From the NCBI GenBank assembly GCA_029204225.1, contig CM055101.1:35891648-35955647 (forward strand): DNA of 64,000 bases, read 5' to 3'. Positions 10,251 through 21,955 of the stretch are shown here, piece after piece. Source of the stretch: Diphasiastrum complanatum (lineage: Eukaryota > Streptophyta > Lycopodiopsida > Lycopodiales > Lycopodiaceae). Under the pieces are notes generated by a model, which worked only from the letters and a program-made list of their open reading frames with translations, did no database searches and had not been told where the DNA came from. Position 1 is the stretch's first letter. Every line of letters starts with the position of its first letter. The position numbers were made by a program, and so were the translations under genes.

Positions 10251-10764
10251 TGTCATGCCCACGACTGATCTCGGATTGTTTATCCCGTTAGAGGTCAACA
10301 AGCCTACCTCAACCCATATATTATGAGGGGTTTGGGGCCCTCAAGTATATATGGTTGTAGTTAATGGTTGGAGGCCTAAAGTCATGATGGTGGATTATTA
10401 TGGGTCTATCAATGAGTCATAGGGGGATTGGATGACATGGCTCAGTTAGGCTGCAGAGGTGTTCAATGAGGTGTCACAGTGCACTACTAGTGGTGCATGT
10501 GCATTGGAGGATATAAGTATACCCATTGGGCTCTCACTAGTGTATGCTTGATTGTGATGAGTAGCTACATGCTGCTAGTGTGATTTCTCAATCTCTTGTG
10601 AGTGATTGATCCATAGCTTGGGTGGGGGCTAGATCTGTTGAATCTAAGTTTGGTTGGGTTGGTGTGTCCACCATCTGATTCCCTTGTGTTACTTTGTTGC
10701 GGCTTGCTTGGCTATTGTATCTTTGATGAGGAACTTTACACGGTCCATACCAAACGCCACAACA
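10251..10764 (+). repeat. Probable 3' LTR of the chromovirus
   Basis: Starts with TGTCATGCCC directly after the purine tract AATAAGGGGAGAAGAA, the usual polypurine tract and LTR start. A TATA-like GATATAAGTATA lies near 10510. The right end (an ACA near 10764) is approximate, because no second copy is in the window. Confidence 0.5.
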
Positions 10765-10786
10765 ACTTGTAAATAAACTTATTGAG

Positions 10787-12529
10787 ATGTTTTCACACCC
10801 AACAAACTGGATTTTAAATTTATTTAGTGGTAGTAGCACCACCAATGCATGTGATGTCCAAAAGAGTAGTCATGTCATGGTAGTAGAGTTAGATTCTATT
10901 TTAGAAAATTTCATTAGAATGAAATTGACTGGTATTTTAATTTTGCTGAATGAATTTCAGAAGGTTGGTGAGATAGGACCAAATGAAGATGGTGTTGCTC
11001 TTCTTTCCAAAGAGCCTCAATCACCTACTAGTGAAATTGTAGGCGATGAGAGTGATATAGTAGAGGTTGTGGAACAAGAGATAATGTTATTACAAATGTA
11101 GTTACTTAGGACACATCGGTACATATAACAATAGTGACAAAATAACTACACCTAATTCAAATGATCTAGTTCAATTTTTTTTTTTTGTAGTAACCAAAAT
11201 ATATTTATCAAAAATAATTATATAAACATTTTTTAGTCTTTTAAGGAAAGGATGTCTTTGTTGCAAATTTCAATTTTTTCTCTCTTAAAAAATAATTATA
11301 GAATATTTTGTGTTATCTAACATGATTAGTATTGTATGAATTATATAAATACTGAGTTTTATTTAAAATTTTCAATTTGTGATATTTTTTTTATTACTAG
11401 ATTCTTAAGATTGAACTACAAACCAGTTTTCAAAAAAATATTGATCTTTTCAAAATGCATATTTTTGCAAGAAACTTAAGTGAATATTTTGCAAAATTTT
11501 AAATTTACCTATATAAACAGTTATTGTTTAGAGCATCAAATTGCCTAGATTTAATTTTTGTAATTTTCAATGATTTGGGTTCAAGATTTTTATAATGTCT
11601 ACAAAATTGATTCCAAATTTAGAATATTTTAAAAATGAAACATTTAAAAAAAATTTAATCTCACATTTAAGATTCAAAATTTAGATGAATTATCAAAAAA
11701 TTGACCATTATGTTCATGTCCAAACCATCGACACACATTGGTTGCAAGCACTGTCATGGTCACTAACAAGGAGTCATTCCCCTTGCCAATAGGACATGGA
11801 CATTAGACAAACATTCCATCTCGTTTAACAAGACTGTCACGTCATGTAAATTGTTGCCTGCCCTACTGTGACTAGAATCCAGCCGGCGCCAAGTTCCTAT
11901 GGCTGAAAATCTTTGATTGGTTCTAGCGGAGTCCAAAGAGCTTAGATCGATGTGCAATCACCTCACACGATCTAGGCATGATTAAAGGAAGCCTGGGGAT
12001 CAATAAAATCTAGAGAGAGAAAACGACTTTCTAGAAAGAGAAAATTCTAGAGAGAGAAAAACGTGCTTTACCAGCTTGGGTAGAGTGCTTGGTATGAGGG
12101 GGGGTGCCGAATCACACCAATACTATAGGGGAGTGCGGGTTGCGACTCAGGGCGAGCTCCAACCAAGTCTCAGCCTCCCTTGTTGGAATGTTGTCATGGC
12201 TCTCGCCTTGGCATGCTAGTGCCACGGAGACTAGGGTCGGTCACATACTTGAAATGTAACCTTCTCAGATTTATCAATAAAGTGGGATTTTCCTCAAACT
12301 AACTCTGATTACCTTCTGGGTTTCAGTGTTCGGTAAAAGCGCCAGTTGTAAGGCCGCTTCCAAATTTTTAAGTTGGCACATAGCTGAGGGTCGTATCCCG
12401 GGACGCCAGCGGTATGCCGTCGGGACCATTCGGTCCGTGGCGCCAGCGGTATGCTGTCGGGACCATTTGGTTTAGGAACTGGTTGTTTCCATATCTGTCG
12501 CGGCTTGTGGTTCTGAGTATTCCTTGCAT
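10787..12529. other. Mostly AT-rich, no gene recognised
   Basis: One frame at 10787-11101 (+, 104 codons, ending in an acidic stretch DESDIVEVVEQE) matches no family I know and has no supporting context. From 11100 to 11700 the sequence is AT-rich and non-coding. Around 11990-12070 there are short purine repeats of the type CTAGAGAGAGAAAA. The rest holds nothing I can name. Confidence 0.4.
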
Positions 12530-12905
12530 GAACGTGAATGGGTTAAGCTCTTGGGGAACGGGCTCTAACTTGTCGGCTGAGTTGGATGGCTTGCTTGGGT
12601 GGACGTTACCTGTTTATGGCTGTCCAGTCTGGCGTGGCACCAGGTTGGCTTCTAGCGCTCGTGAGGAAGCTTTCAATTGGTTAAGTCTGATGTAAGTCAG
12701 ACCGCTTGCTTGGAATGGATGTTACTCGTTTGTAACGAAGCTTCAAGTTGGTTAAGTTTGATGTATGTCGGGCGGCTTGCTTGGAGGGAAGTCACCCACA
12801 TCGGGACCCCCGATCTGGCATGGCGCCAGGTTGGATCTCAATGTTGGTTTTCGGAACTTCAAGTTGGTTAAGTCTGATCGTTGTTGGCGAGTTGGCTGCT
12901 TGTAT
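12530..12905. repeat. Degenerate repeats around TCAAGTTGGTTAAGTCTGATG
   Basis: Four diverged copies start near 12536, 12672, 12747 and 12859, each followed by a GGCTTGCTTGG-like segment (GACCGCTTGCTTGG, GGCGGCTTGCTTGG, GAGTTGGCTGCTTG). Spacing is uneven (about 136, 75 and 112 bp). Related GGCGCCAGG pieces lie between them. Looks like an old tandem array. Confidence 0.5.
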
Positions 12906-13419
12906 GAAGAGTTGAAGGCTGGGAAGCTAAGTCGTGGTCCCGGCTCCCTTTGGGATGCCTGCGCTACATCATGTGACAATTATATGGATGGAGCTATATG
13001 CCATCCATGTCTCAAAGTATGAATCCACCCTAATTGTCCACACTTGTGGTATGAGGTAGTCATTTGGATGGAACCATATGCCATTCTTGGCATATGGCCC
13101 ACATTGTGCACCAATGAGATGAAGATGCATAGAGGGAAATTACGCTTGGATCAGTGCTCATAGTATGTGGCATATGCTTAGGCTTGGAGGAATGCAGCTA
13201 AATCCAACTTGAATGGACATGGTGTCAGCATGTCGAGTGCCAGCCTCAAAATCAAAGGTCTTGCAACGCATAAAACTATGCTCACCCTCCTCTCACTCAA
13301 CCACTGAAGGGATGGAAAGTAAAGCATGTAGCTAGTCGTTGACAACGACGGTCTCGGGCTGGCATTTAGCTCCATCAAGCTCGAGGTGCTAAAGAGCATG
13401 GGCCATATGCCTGGCCTTG

Positions 13420-13525
13420 GATGCCATGTAACTAGATCATGATTCCTCGGTGTGCCATGTAACTAGATCACGATTCCTTGGTGTGCCAAGTAGATCCAGC
13501 GCGATTCGTGTGCCATGTAGCTCCA
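13420..13525. repeat. About 31-bp tandem repeat, 3 copies
   Basis: Units of the type GCCATGTAACTAGATCA plus GATTCCTCGGTGT repeat from 13421, 13451 and about 13482, the last one diverged and followed by a partial GCCATGTAGCTCCATCGC. Confidence 0.55.
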
Positions 13526-14442
13526 TCGCAATTCATTCGTCAATAGAAAAGGAAACACGATTTTCGCTATGTGTGAACAAAAAGAAACACGAAATCACTA
13601 ATTAGCTACGTGTAACAAAAAGTGTAAGTATCTTCTCAAAATCTTTGAATATTCTCAAAGGTAGAACCAAATGCTCTGTTACAAAAAAAGGATAGATGCT
13701 AGTACTGGGAAAGCAGGTTACAATTTCCAATGAGACACCAAATTTATCAAAAAAACAAACAAAAAATTTACAATCTCATTAGTCCAACAACTCAAGCGCC
13801 CCTGGCCCCCACATGGCAAGGACACACACCTTTCGTGCCCAAAAGGCGAGAAGACAAAACCTTGAACATGTGGGGGGATCTCTTTGAATGTGTCCTTGGG
13901 ACGACTGGCGGCTTTGAATGTATATCGTCTCTGGCCAGTAATAGCAAGAGAAATGGTAATATAGGGGGCGGGTGGGGGTATTTGGAAGGAAAATTCGGCA
14001 TCTCAGGCCGCATTAGACGTAGTTACGGCAGGTCTTGCCTTTTGCAGCCTCTGCTGGTACCGGTGGATACAGCGATGGAGATGGCTGGATCGGATAGATG
14101 GATACATGAAAGTTCGTGGAGCCGAGTTTGTATCAGACGGCATTGACCTCAGCGCACCCCCTCTGTCTGTGTGGGTATGGTTTGCCTGGGCTTGCAGCGA
14201 GATTGGTTTGATTGAATGGCGATGGCGGAGGAGCGAGGGAGAGGTGTAATGCGAGGCGTGATGAGACGTGCGTGATTTGTGAGTGAGTTGCGGCAGGGAA
14301 ATCGGCGTTTTCTGACCTCTTCTTGTTGCTCTTCTGGGCTGGATATGGGGTGGAGGATCGTCATTGAAAGGGTGTCTAGGTCCGTGGAGTATGACGCGGT
14401 TTGTTTGCGCCGTTTCGGTTTACAGTAGGGGGCAGTAGTGGA
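13526..14442. other. No gene recognised
   Basis: A plus-strand frame of 138 codons (13730-14146) and a minus-strand frame of 170 codons (14149-14661) exist, but neither resembles a known protein. The minus one crosses a 40-bp tandem repeat whose period would shift the frame in each unit. This is probably the upstream region of the phosphatase gene. Confidence 0.4.
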
Positions 14443-14640
14443 TTCTGTGCATTGCGCTAGCTTATCTTGAGAGGATAGTCGTTCTGTGCATTTGGTGAGG
14501 CTTTCTTGAGGCAGTAGGACGCTCTGTGCATTTTCTAAGCTCTTCTTGAGGCAATAGTCCGTCCTGTGCGTTTCGCTAGCTTTTTTTTGAATAATAATCA
14601 ATCCTGTTGATTTTGCAAGCTTTTTACAAGAAATCAGTGG
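14443..14640. repeat. Five tandem units of about 40 bp upstream of the phosphatase gene
   Basis: Units begin TTCTGTGCATT, TTCTGTGCATT, CTCTGTGCATT, TCCTGTGCGTT and TCCTGTTGATT at steps of 39, 40, 40 and 40 bp. Each continues with a GCTAGCTT-like and TTGAGGCAATAG-like segment. The array ends about 220 bp before the ATG of the phosphatase gene. The 40-bp period argues against a coding repeat. Confidence 0.75.
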
Positions 14641-14857
14641 ATTTTGAAGTCTGAAAGCCATACATCTCTGTGCGTGTTGTGAAACACGGGAATACTGTCA
14701 GCCTTGAGCGGATCTTCCTTCACTTATCGGATAAGATCTGCAAATATTTCCATTGGTTGTTCATAATTTTGCGGCCGTATTCATTAGAGATCCGGATTTG
14801 AAGCGCATCTTTGGAGATCAGACTGGGAGGAAAATCAGTGCAGGTCAGCGCAGAAGC

Positions 14858-17800
14858 ATGAGGTTTTCGGCAGTTGTGCCGTTGTGGCAGCTAATTACAG
14901 TTGTTGCTTTCACGACATGCATATTATTAGCGAACATTGCTAGGCTGACACTACGAATAAGGTCGATTTGCCAGCCGATTGTGAACAGACAGGTGGAACG
15001 AGGCGTGGCCACCGTGCTGCTTATTCAAGTAAGTCATATTGCGATAGAAGCTGGGATATCGTCATTCATGTGCATGTATGTGGATCTTGATCACTCCACG
15101 GTCACGGATTAAAGATATATTTCCGCATAGGCCGTAATAGCTGATTATCTGCACTCAGTAGATCCTTCATAATGGTGAATGTTTTGGACTGAACAGGAAC
15201 TATAAAAATAATTATTGCAGCGGGTGGATGCTCTGTTACATTAGATGTTTTAAGTGCTCATACTTATGCATGCTCCTCATTTATCGATTATTTGTGTCTC
15301 CTTGTCCTTTCTGTATGCACTAATCCATACCGCCACAAGCTATGCAACAAATTCAGTGTGATTTCAACCACTGTGTTCCCAAAATTTTCGAATGCGTTGA
15401 CAAATTCATATGTATTAATTTCTCAAAATGAAGTGGAGATGCTTGGTGTTGAGTCCTCTTACTGCTTACACCGTCTGTTTGATTTGATTGGGCATTTCAT
15501 ATTGAAGCTTTAACTTTTTGACACAATGAAGTATGTCAAACGATCCTCGAAATTGAAGAAACTTGATTTTCTATTCGACAAAAACTCGTATACATTCTTG
15601 TCAATTTCCGGCTTTGAAAAAGTCAAGCTGACGTTCTTAAGACTTTAGCGCGACCTTCAGAAATTCTGTGAAATGCCTAAGTCATCCCTTGTTGTTTCAA
15701 TGCAGCGTATACAACATCCTATCTTGGATATTATCTTCACTTCGGCATCAGTGGTGGTTTCAGTGGAATTTTATACTGCCTTTCTGCCACTTCTGCTCTG
15801 GGTAGATTCCTTTTGTTGTCAATTTCAACATCTTTTGGTTGCGTTTATGCGTAAATAATCGATATCCTTTCTAAGTTAGGGCGGTTGAACTTCAGCATAT
15901 TGACGCTAAAAGTGCTGATTCCACCCTGTTTTAATGTTCAGAGTGGGCGCTGCAAACTTGCGATCCAGATGACCCTTTTAATGGCCCTTTGCATTTATAT
16001 TGGTACCTTTCTTAAGGTACTTCTTGGAACAATCCATTTTGGACGAATAAATTTACGTTGTTTCGTTTTCAGGTGAAACTCAATATATCTGGAGGAAAAA
16101 AAACACAAATTTTATCTTAGTGTAGCTTGGGACGTGAACTAACGCATCTCTCCTTTGTTGAGAATCCCGGACAATTTTAAGCAGTAATGAAATCTATTCT
16201 TCTACGATGTGTTTGATCTCTATAGGATGCATGTTATGAGAATCGTTTGTATCTTTTTTAATTCCTAATTATCAAATGGCTTCTGGCTAAAGGATCTAGT
16301 CTCAGGGTCCCGGCCTTCTGCTCCCCCTGTGAGAAGATTTGCTGCAACAGCCATAGAGAAGGAGGCATGTATAGAATTCGGCTTCCCGTCATCACATGCA
16401 ATCAATACGATTTGCCTTTCAGTGTACGTAACAGAGGATTGCCATGCAATAATTGCACATCTTTTGGTTATAGTGGTTAAGAATCTAGGATTGTTAGAAA
16501 TTTAGGTAGCATCTTGTAGCTTTACTGTCTGTATCGCTCATTGTAGTACCTATCTATAAATTTCGGCTCCATTTGGAGTAGCAACTGTTGAAGTTTGGCA
16601 TGAAATTTGATCAGGTATTTATTTAGACATCTAGCAAGGCACCTCGACAGCACGCATATTTATGTATTGTGGATAGCTGGCTTTCTCCTTGCAATCACTA
16701 CTGCTATTGTTATCTATGGTACGTAGCGTGTCAATTTTTTGGATCATCACTATGAAAATGGTGTCTATACCATCTCTGCAAAGTTTCTTTTTTAGTAGAG
16801 GACTTTCTTCCATTTTGTTCAGTAAAACATTAGTAACTTATTTGCATCGTACAGCTTCAAGGGTGTTCAGTACTTCTTGCGATTCTCAATGAACTATTGG
16901 TTGAGTTTGTTACTATTTTGCTTTGTTGCAGGCAGAATGTACCTTGGCATGCACACGCCCATTGACATTATAGCAGGAGTCATATTTGGTGTGATATTGG
17001 TGACTTTTTGGTGTTTTGTTGATGATCGTGTGAATCTTTTCATCGAGGAGGGCAAGAATGGTAAGTCTCATACTGATCATCATCCTTACAAAAGATATTA
17101 GAAACTTTTGACATGGAGCTGACTGGACTATCTCTGAATTGTCTGATTGCTGGAACTAGAGTTACTTTTGTGTCTTTGAAGGAACTATGTTTCTGAAATT
17201 AAGGCATATCATATATAGCTATTTGAATTTCTTTGGTGTGAAAGGCCATGGGTGATATCATATCAGCTTCTTTTTCATAAAGATCCTAGAATGTTGTCTT
17301 ATTGTTTAATTATTAAATTTTCAGTTTTCATCTTTTGGACCATCATTTGTCTATTGCTACTTGCGGCTTATCCAGCACCTGAAAAGCAGACACCAAGCTT
17401 TGAGTATCACAATGCATTTGTTGGTGTCATTCTGGGAATGGTAAGGGCTTTTCAAATAAGTTACCTCTAGGTGTAGGTCACTGTACTTATTAATTTTTAC
17501 AAGCTATCTGTAGCTATGTAATATGTTTGTCATGACTGTGCAACAATTCAAAGTACAGCTGCAAAAGCTTGGATGCTCTAGATAAAATTCAAGCCAATAG
17601 CAGTCATGCAGTAGAATTTTGCTGAGCAATGTATAACATTTCGCTGTTGTTCATGTTCTTTGACAATCAACTGTAGGTTTGGGGCTTACGTATTGGAAAT
17701 TACCATTACATACGAAGCGCGCTTACGATTGTGCACCTGAATTCTTGGTCTGGGGCCCTAGTGCTTGTAAAACGACTGGTGGTCGGGTTACCCGTTGTAA

Positions 17801-18261
17801 TAGCAGTCAAAATGATAACTAAGTTATTGGCAGTAACATCACTTCCATGGATTTGCTTGCATATTGGTCTGCCTGTTAAATCTACTACGTATGTTCCTGC
17901 ATTGAAGGGAATGATTCCTGTTGATACAACGGAGGTTGATCTAGAATTGAAAAAGAATTCTGATTCTGAGAAACTACTCATAGATTTGAAGGAGATCAAT
18001 GTAGAGGCGCCCAAATACGGAGATGATGTAGAGGGAACCAAATACGGAGACGATCAGAAGTTACCCATGGCCACTAGCGAGATTGACCTAGAAAGAGCTG
18101 AACCACTGGGTCCAAAGAATCTTAACTTCTGGCTAAAGTTTTTCTCTCTTAGTTTGATGGAGCCTTTGGACGTTGACACTGGAATAAGACTGCTTCAATA
18201 TGCAGGTCTTAGCTGGTCTGCAGTGGGGGTCTCTTACATCTTTAAACACTTCAAAATATGA
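14858..18261 (+). CDS. LPPD: Long-chain-base phosphate / lipid phosphate phosphatase (PAP2 family)
   Basis: Eight exons with GT-AG introns: 14858-15028, 15706-15801, 15942-16016, 16293-16423, 16615-16718, 16932-17060, 17325-17440, 17677-18261; 1407 nt, 468 aa, no stop. All three PAP2 phosphatase motifs are present: KDLVSGSRP (Lys114 to Pro122), PSSH (146-149) and GRMYLGMHTPID (193-204), with the catalytic His residues at 149 and 200. Several hydrophobic segments fit a multi-pass ER membrane protein. The family removes phosphate from sphingosine-1-phosphate-type long-chain bases, and Arabidopsis LPP-delta is the close relative. It exceeds the usual ~416 aa because of an acidic, probably disordered insert near residues 350-420 that carries KYGDD twice, nine residues apart. 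The ATG at 14858 is the first in frame. A 5 x 40-bp repeat lies upstream. Intact and probably functional; expression is not shown here. Confidence 0.93.
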
Positions 18262-18890
18262 CTAGGAGGTTTATGTTTCACAAATGAATCTCGCCCACCA
18301 GTGTGAAAGTTCTATCAGGGTGCACGCCACTCTCGTTGTTCTGCTGGTAGAGCTGGCTGCAGCTTGCTTACTGATCGAACAAGCTATAATTCTACTACAT
18401 GTTTAGCAGATTTATTTGTCAATCAATTCAATTGTGCAGTTAAAATTGTTTATGCAAACAGTCCTTGCATTGGACCTGCCCTCTGATGCCTTATTGCTCA
18501 AGTGATAGCATGCACTTACCTACTTTCTGATTGTCATAGACGCCAGGTGCAGCTTATCTCTGTCTGGAAAGATGACAGTTATCCGAAGCTGAAAGGTGAC
18601 ATGTAGCCTGCGTACCTGCTTGCTGTAAAGTATCAAATTACATGACAAGATTTGTGATGTCAATATTCGCCATGGCAGCATGTCATTACTCTGGAAGGAA
18701 TGCATGAAATGGTAATGGGTCAAAGGTTAAGTTGATGTTGTGACCTCCAAGCCTTTGTTTCCACTATCCAAGCACGATGGTCTCAATGGATGTGCAAGCA
18801 TCGACTAACATAATGCACGCTCTTGTACATTTGTAATGTTTATAAGCACCTTGAGACTGAAGTTAGCAGAATGGGTTATGTATTTGTGAG
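18262..18890. other. 3' flank of the phosphatase gene
   Basis: No coding signal. It probably holds the 3' UTR and poly(A) region of the phosphatase gene; I could not place the cleavage site. Confidence 0.4.
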
Positions 18891-19006
18891 GGTTACCACA
18901 AGCTGTACCACAAGTTGATATGGATAAGCTAACGAAGTTAATTCCCTTTTATAATTCACAATTTGAAGCCTTTCAGCAAAAGGCCATGAGGAACAATGGC
19001 TGGAAG
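18891..19006 (+). CDS. Orphan exon-like segment
   Basis: Open across 116 bp between an acceptor-like TATTTGTGAG and the donor GTAAGG at 19007. It encodes LPQAVPQVDMDKLTKLIPF followed by YNSQFEAFQQKAMRNNGWK. The composition looks like real protein, but I recognise no family and found no matching exon on either side. It could be a relic of a duplicated gene. Confidence 0.3.
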
Positions 19007-21130
19007 GTAAGGCCTATACTGTTATATTCGTAAACATCTTCAGCTTTCTTTACAGTTTCAGGTTTTGACAGAGCATATTTATTTTCCTTAAACCAGTGAT
19101 TCTTGCACAATTTTGGATATGAAGGATTCCTGTCGGCATTTTTCAGGAAAATTAGCATTATATTTATAAGCTTTTGCTAATGTTTAATGAGGATTATCCA
19201 TTGCTTTTTAATGTTGTTAAGGCCAAAGGAAGTTGGTTGTCTGGTTGATTCCTTGCAGGATCGGGGCCCAAGTCTCCCCTCTCCGTCCCCTAGACACAAG
19301 ATTTACTGTTTTAATCTGAATAGCAAGGTGGTAAGTTAAGAAGGACCGTGGGCATAGTAAAGCAGATCAGGTAGAGCTAAAATCCTACAATTGATAGCAA
19401 TTTGGATGAAGGCGTTGGCTAGTCTTTCCATTTATAATCGATTGGAGTCAAAAGCTTAGAAGTGGCCTTTCGACCATATTTCATATCCTCATTATTGCAA
19501 CTTGGATTGGTATCTAGTGTGATGTGAGCAAAGTTATATAGAGGTGTCAATTTTTTGACATTCGTTGAGGTTTTCAAAAGAAGGTGAGCTTGCACCATAG
19601 ACTTGAGGGTGGTATCTGTACCATTGTACCATTGTTGTGTGTCGAAAATCCCCGCCATGAAGCAATGCTCTATCACCTTGGATAATCATGCACACACTAT
19701 TGCTCTATTGCAATCAGCACAACAAAGGAGAAATCAAGCACGACATTAATTAAACATGAAAATTTGTTAATTTAGAGTGATTTCGCATGGAGTGCGGGTA
19801 AAGAGAAAGTCCAAACTTAAACCAAATACTCTGTCTTGATTGGTATGAAGCCACTTAAAGTGGCCTCCCCACCTCACAAGGAGTGGGAGTTGGCCTAGGG
19901 GGGATTGAAAGGTGTGAGCCTAGGGCAAGTCAAGAAGAATTACCTCAATCATTTTTTTGGCGGGCCCTTTCTCTCCCCTCGAGATACAAAAAAAATGCTC
20001 ATCTAACTATATCTAACTTAAATTTAGGCATTAGATGGCCTTGCCTCCAAAAGAAAGGGGGTTTTACATGGGATGACCTAGTTTTTTAAACTTGATGGTA
20101 AATGCATATTTTGATTAAAGTTGGCCCCTTCCATGTGAAATACCCCTTCTTGTGCAATATAATTGAATTAGTAGTGAAAAAATCTTGAGCAAGAGCCCAT
20201 ACATGAAAAGTTTCCTATGCTCTCTATTTGATCCTACTTGCAAATGACATCTTTATTCCTATCTATATTGCAAATAGGCTCCTCAAGGAACATGGCCTCC
20301 ATGCATCAATCTTCACTATATTTCCTTTGAAGTAAACGTTTATAACAAGTAGAAAAGACTAAGACTTTTGGGAATAGTGCATTTTGCACCACCATTGCAG
20401 TGATAGTGGTCGGCTCCCACACATGAGGATTGAAAATATGGTTATTGCATCAAAAGTTAGTCATGGTGTAAAATATGCACATTCAAACTAAGAAGTCAGT
20501 CATGGTGTAGAATCTCACATCCAACCTTTGCACGTCCATGCATCTAAAGATAAATGATATAACCAAGTCATATTAATAAATTCAAATCATGACTTTGACA
20601 TGACTTAACTCACTCTAGTCCCTAGGCTAAGTAAGGTCTAATTCAATAATTAATATTGATAAGGATAGTGTGTAATTTAAGACCTTTATCGTGTCACATG
20701 ATTTTAACAATGTACTATTTTCATTTTTTTTTGTGAAGTTATTAATAATTATCTACACTTAAATTCTTGTTAAGAGAATTTTCAATAAATGAAAAGATTA
20801 GTACATGGAGATTTTTAGATTCTTAATTGCCTTGAGATTGACACGACATTACTAGTAATTTTCCAAGTTGTCTAGAAAATAGGGACATGTTATCATTCTC
20901 ACTAATATGTATATTATGAGGATAACTAAGGGTATTTCAAGGACAATGAAGAGTGGGACCGCGCTAGTGTAGAGTAGGGTTGGTAGAAGAGCACAAGCTT
21001 AGGACCAAGGTAGGGTTGGTAGAATGAGATTTAAATATATATATTTAGCAAGGTGTTGAAGCTATTCACATTTTTGTAGCCTCACATAATGAATGAGATC
21101 TTGGTCGTTATTTGAAAATGGCCCAAGTCA
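19007..21130. other. No gene recognised
   Basis: Only short frames on both strands (for example 19419-19676 minus, 19883-20089 plus) without recognisable motifs. AT-rich from about 20500 on. No LTR ends or primer sites were seen. Confidence 0.45.
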
Positions 21131-21337
21131 TTTTATAATAGAATTGGATGACTAAAGATGTGTAACATAGCGCTTATTGGCAGGGGGACAAATTTGGCCT
21201 TGTGCTAATAAACTACTAACATGTGGCTAGCCCAACTCAATTTATAATAGAATTGGATGACTAATGATGTGTAACATAGCGCTTATTGGCAGGGGGACAA
21301 ATTTGGCCTTGTGCTAATAAATTACTAACATGTGGCT
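21131..21337. repeat. Direct tandem duplication, 109-bp period
   Basis: The segment from TTTATAATAGAATTGGATGA to ACATGTGGCTAG occurs twice, offset by 109 bp, with only a few differences (ACTAAAGATG against ACTAATGATG, AAACTACTAAC against AAATTACTAAC). The high identity suggests a recent event. Confidence 0.85.
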
Positions 21338-21862
21338 AGGCAGGGGACGAGAATGGCCCGAGTCGAGCGGTCCAAGGCCCACAACTTGCACGTTAAGCTC
21401 GATTGCAGGTCTCAGGCTCTTAGTCTCTCCAGCCCGTGCTTGTGAGCTCTCAGGCCGAGGTTTGCGAGGCCTCCTGTTTATCGAGGTTTGAGCCACACGA
21501 GTCCTTGTTTTAAGTGGGAGAGGTTTTGTTATACATATGTTGAATAGATTTCATTTTTGCCAAAAACTTATGGATAAAATGGCACATGCAAAGCAAGGGA
21601 GTGGGTTCCGAGCGAGTAGGGTGGATAGCATGATAGAATCACTGGGTCACGCGATGACGCGATTGGTGTGCTACGCTGGGCGGTAGACCCTCCTCCCTCG
21701 AGGGGAAGGCCCTCGAGGAAGTGTGCGCTATTCTCTCCATCTTCGAAGAAAGGTGTTTGATGTCTGTGATTGAAGCTCGAAGCTGCTATTTTTTTGTCCA
21801 TAGGCCATACTTAATTCATTGAATCATATTGGCTTCACACCACCATAAGAAACTCAAATCAA
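21338..21862. other. No gene recognised
   Basis: GC-richer than its surroundings. Two minus-strand frames of 60 and 77 codons show no known motif. Confidence 0.4.
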
Positions 21863-21955
21863 GGGTGCTGGCTCAATTGGTTATTTTGACATCCAAAGTT
21901 TCTTTGGTCTCAAAGTTCAAGTTCGAGACTCCCCTTGGAAACCAAGAAGCACAGT
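21863..21955 (+). mobile_element. tRNA-derived SINE head, copy 1
   Basis: GGTGCTGGCTCAATTGGTT resembles an RNA polymerase III A box, and AAGTTCGAGACT about 50 bp later resembles a B box. It continues CCCCTTGGAAACCAAGAAGC, shared almost exactly with 52003-52085. The two copies share a tRNA-like head but cannot fold as a normal tRNA, which points to a SINE. Confidence 0.6.

Noticed and set aside
14149-14661. Minus-strand 170-codon frame
   Set aside because: It crosses the 40-bp tandem array, whose period is not a multiple of three, and has no known motif.
17706-18041. Minus-strand 111-codon frame
   Set aside because: Antisense shadow of the last phosphatase exon, which is confirmed by family similarity and phase.
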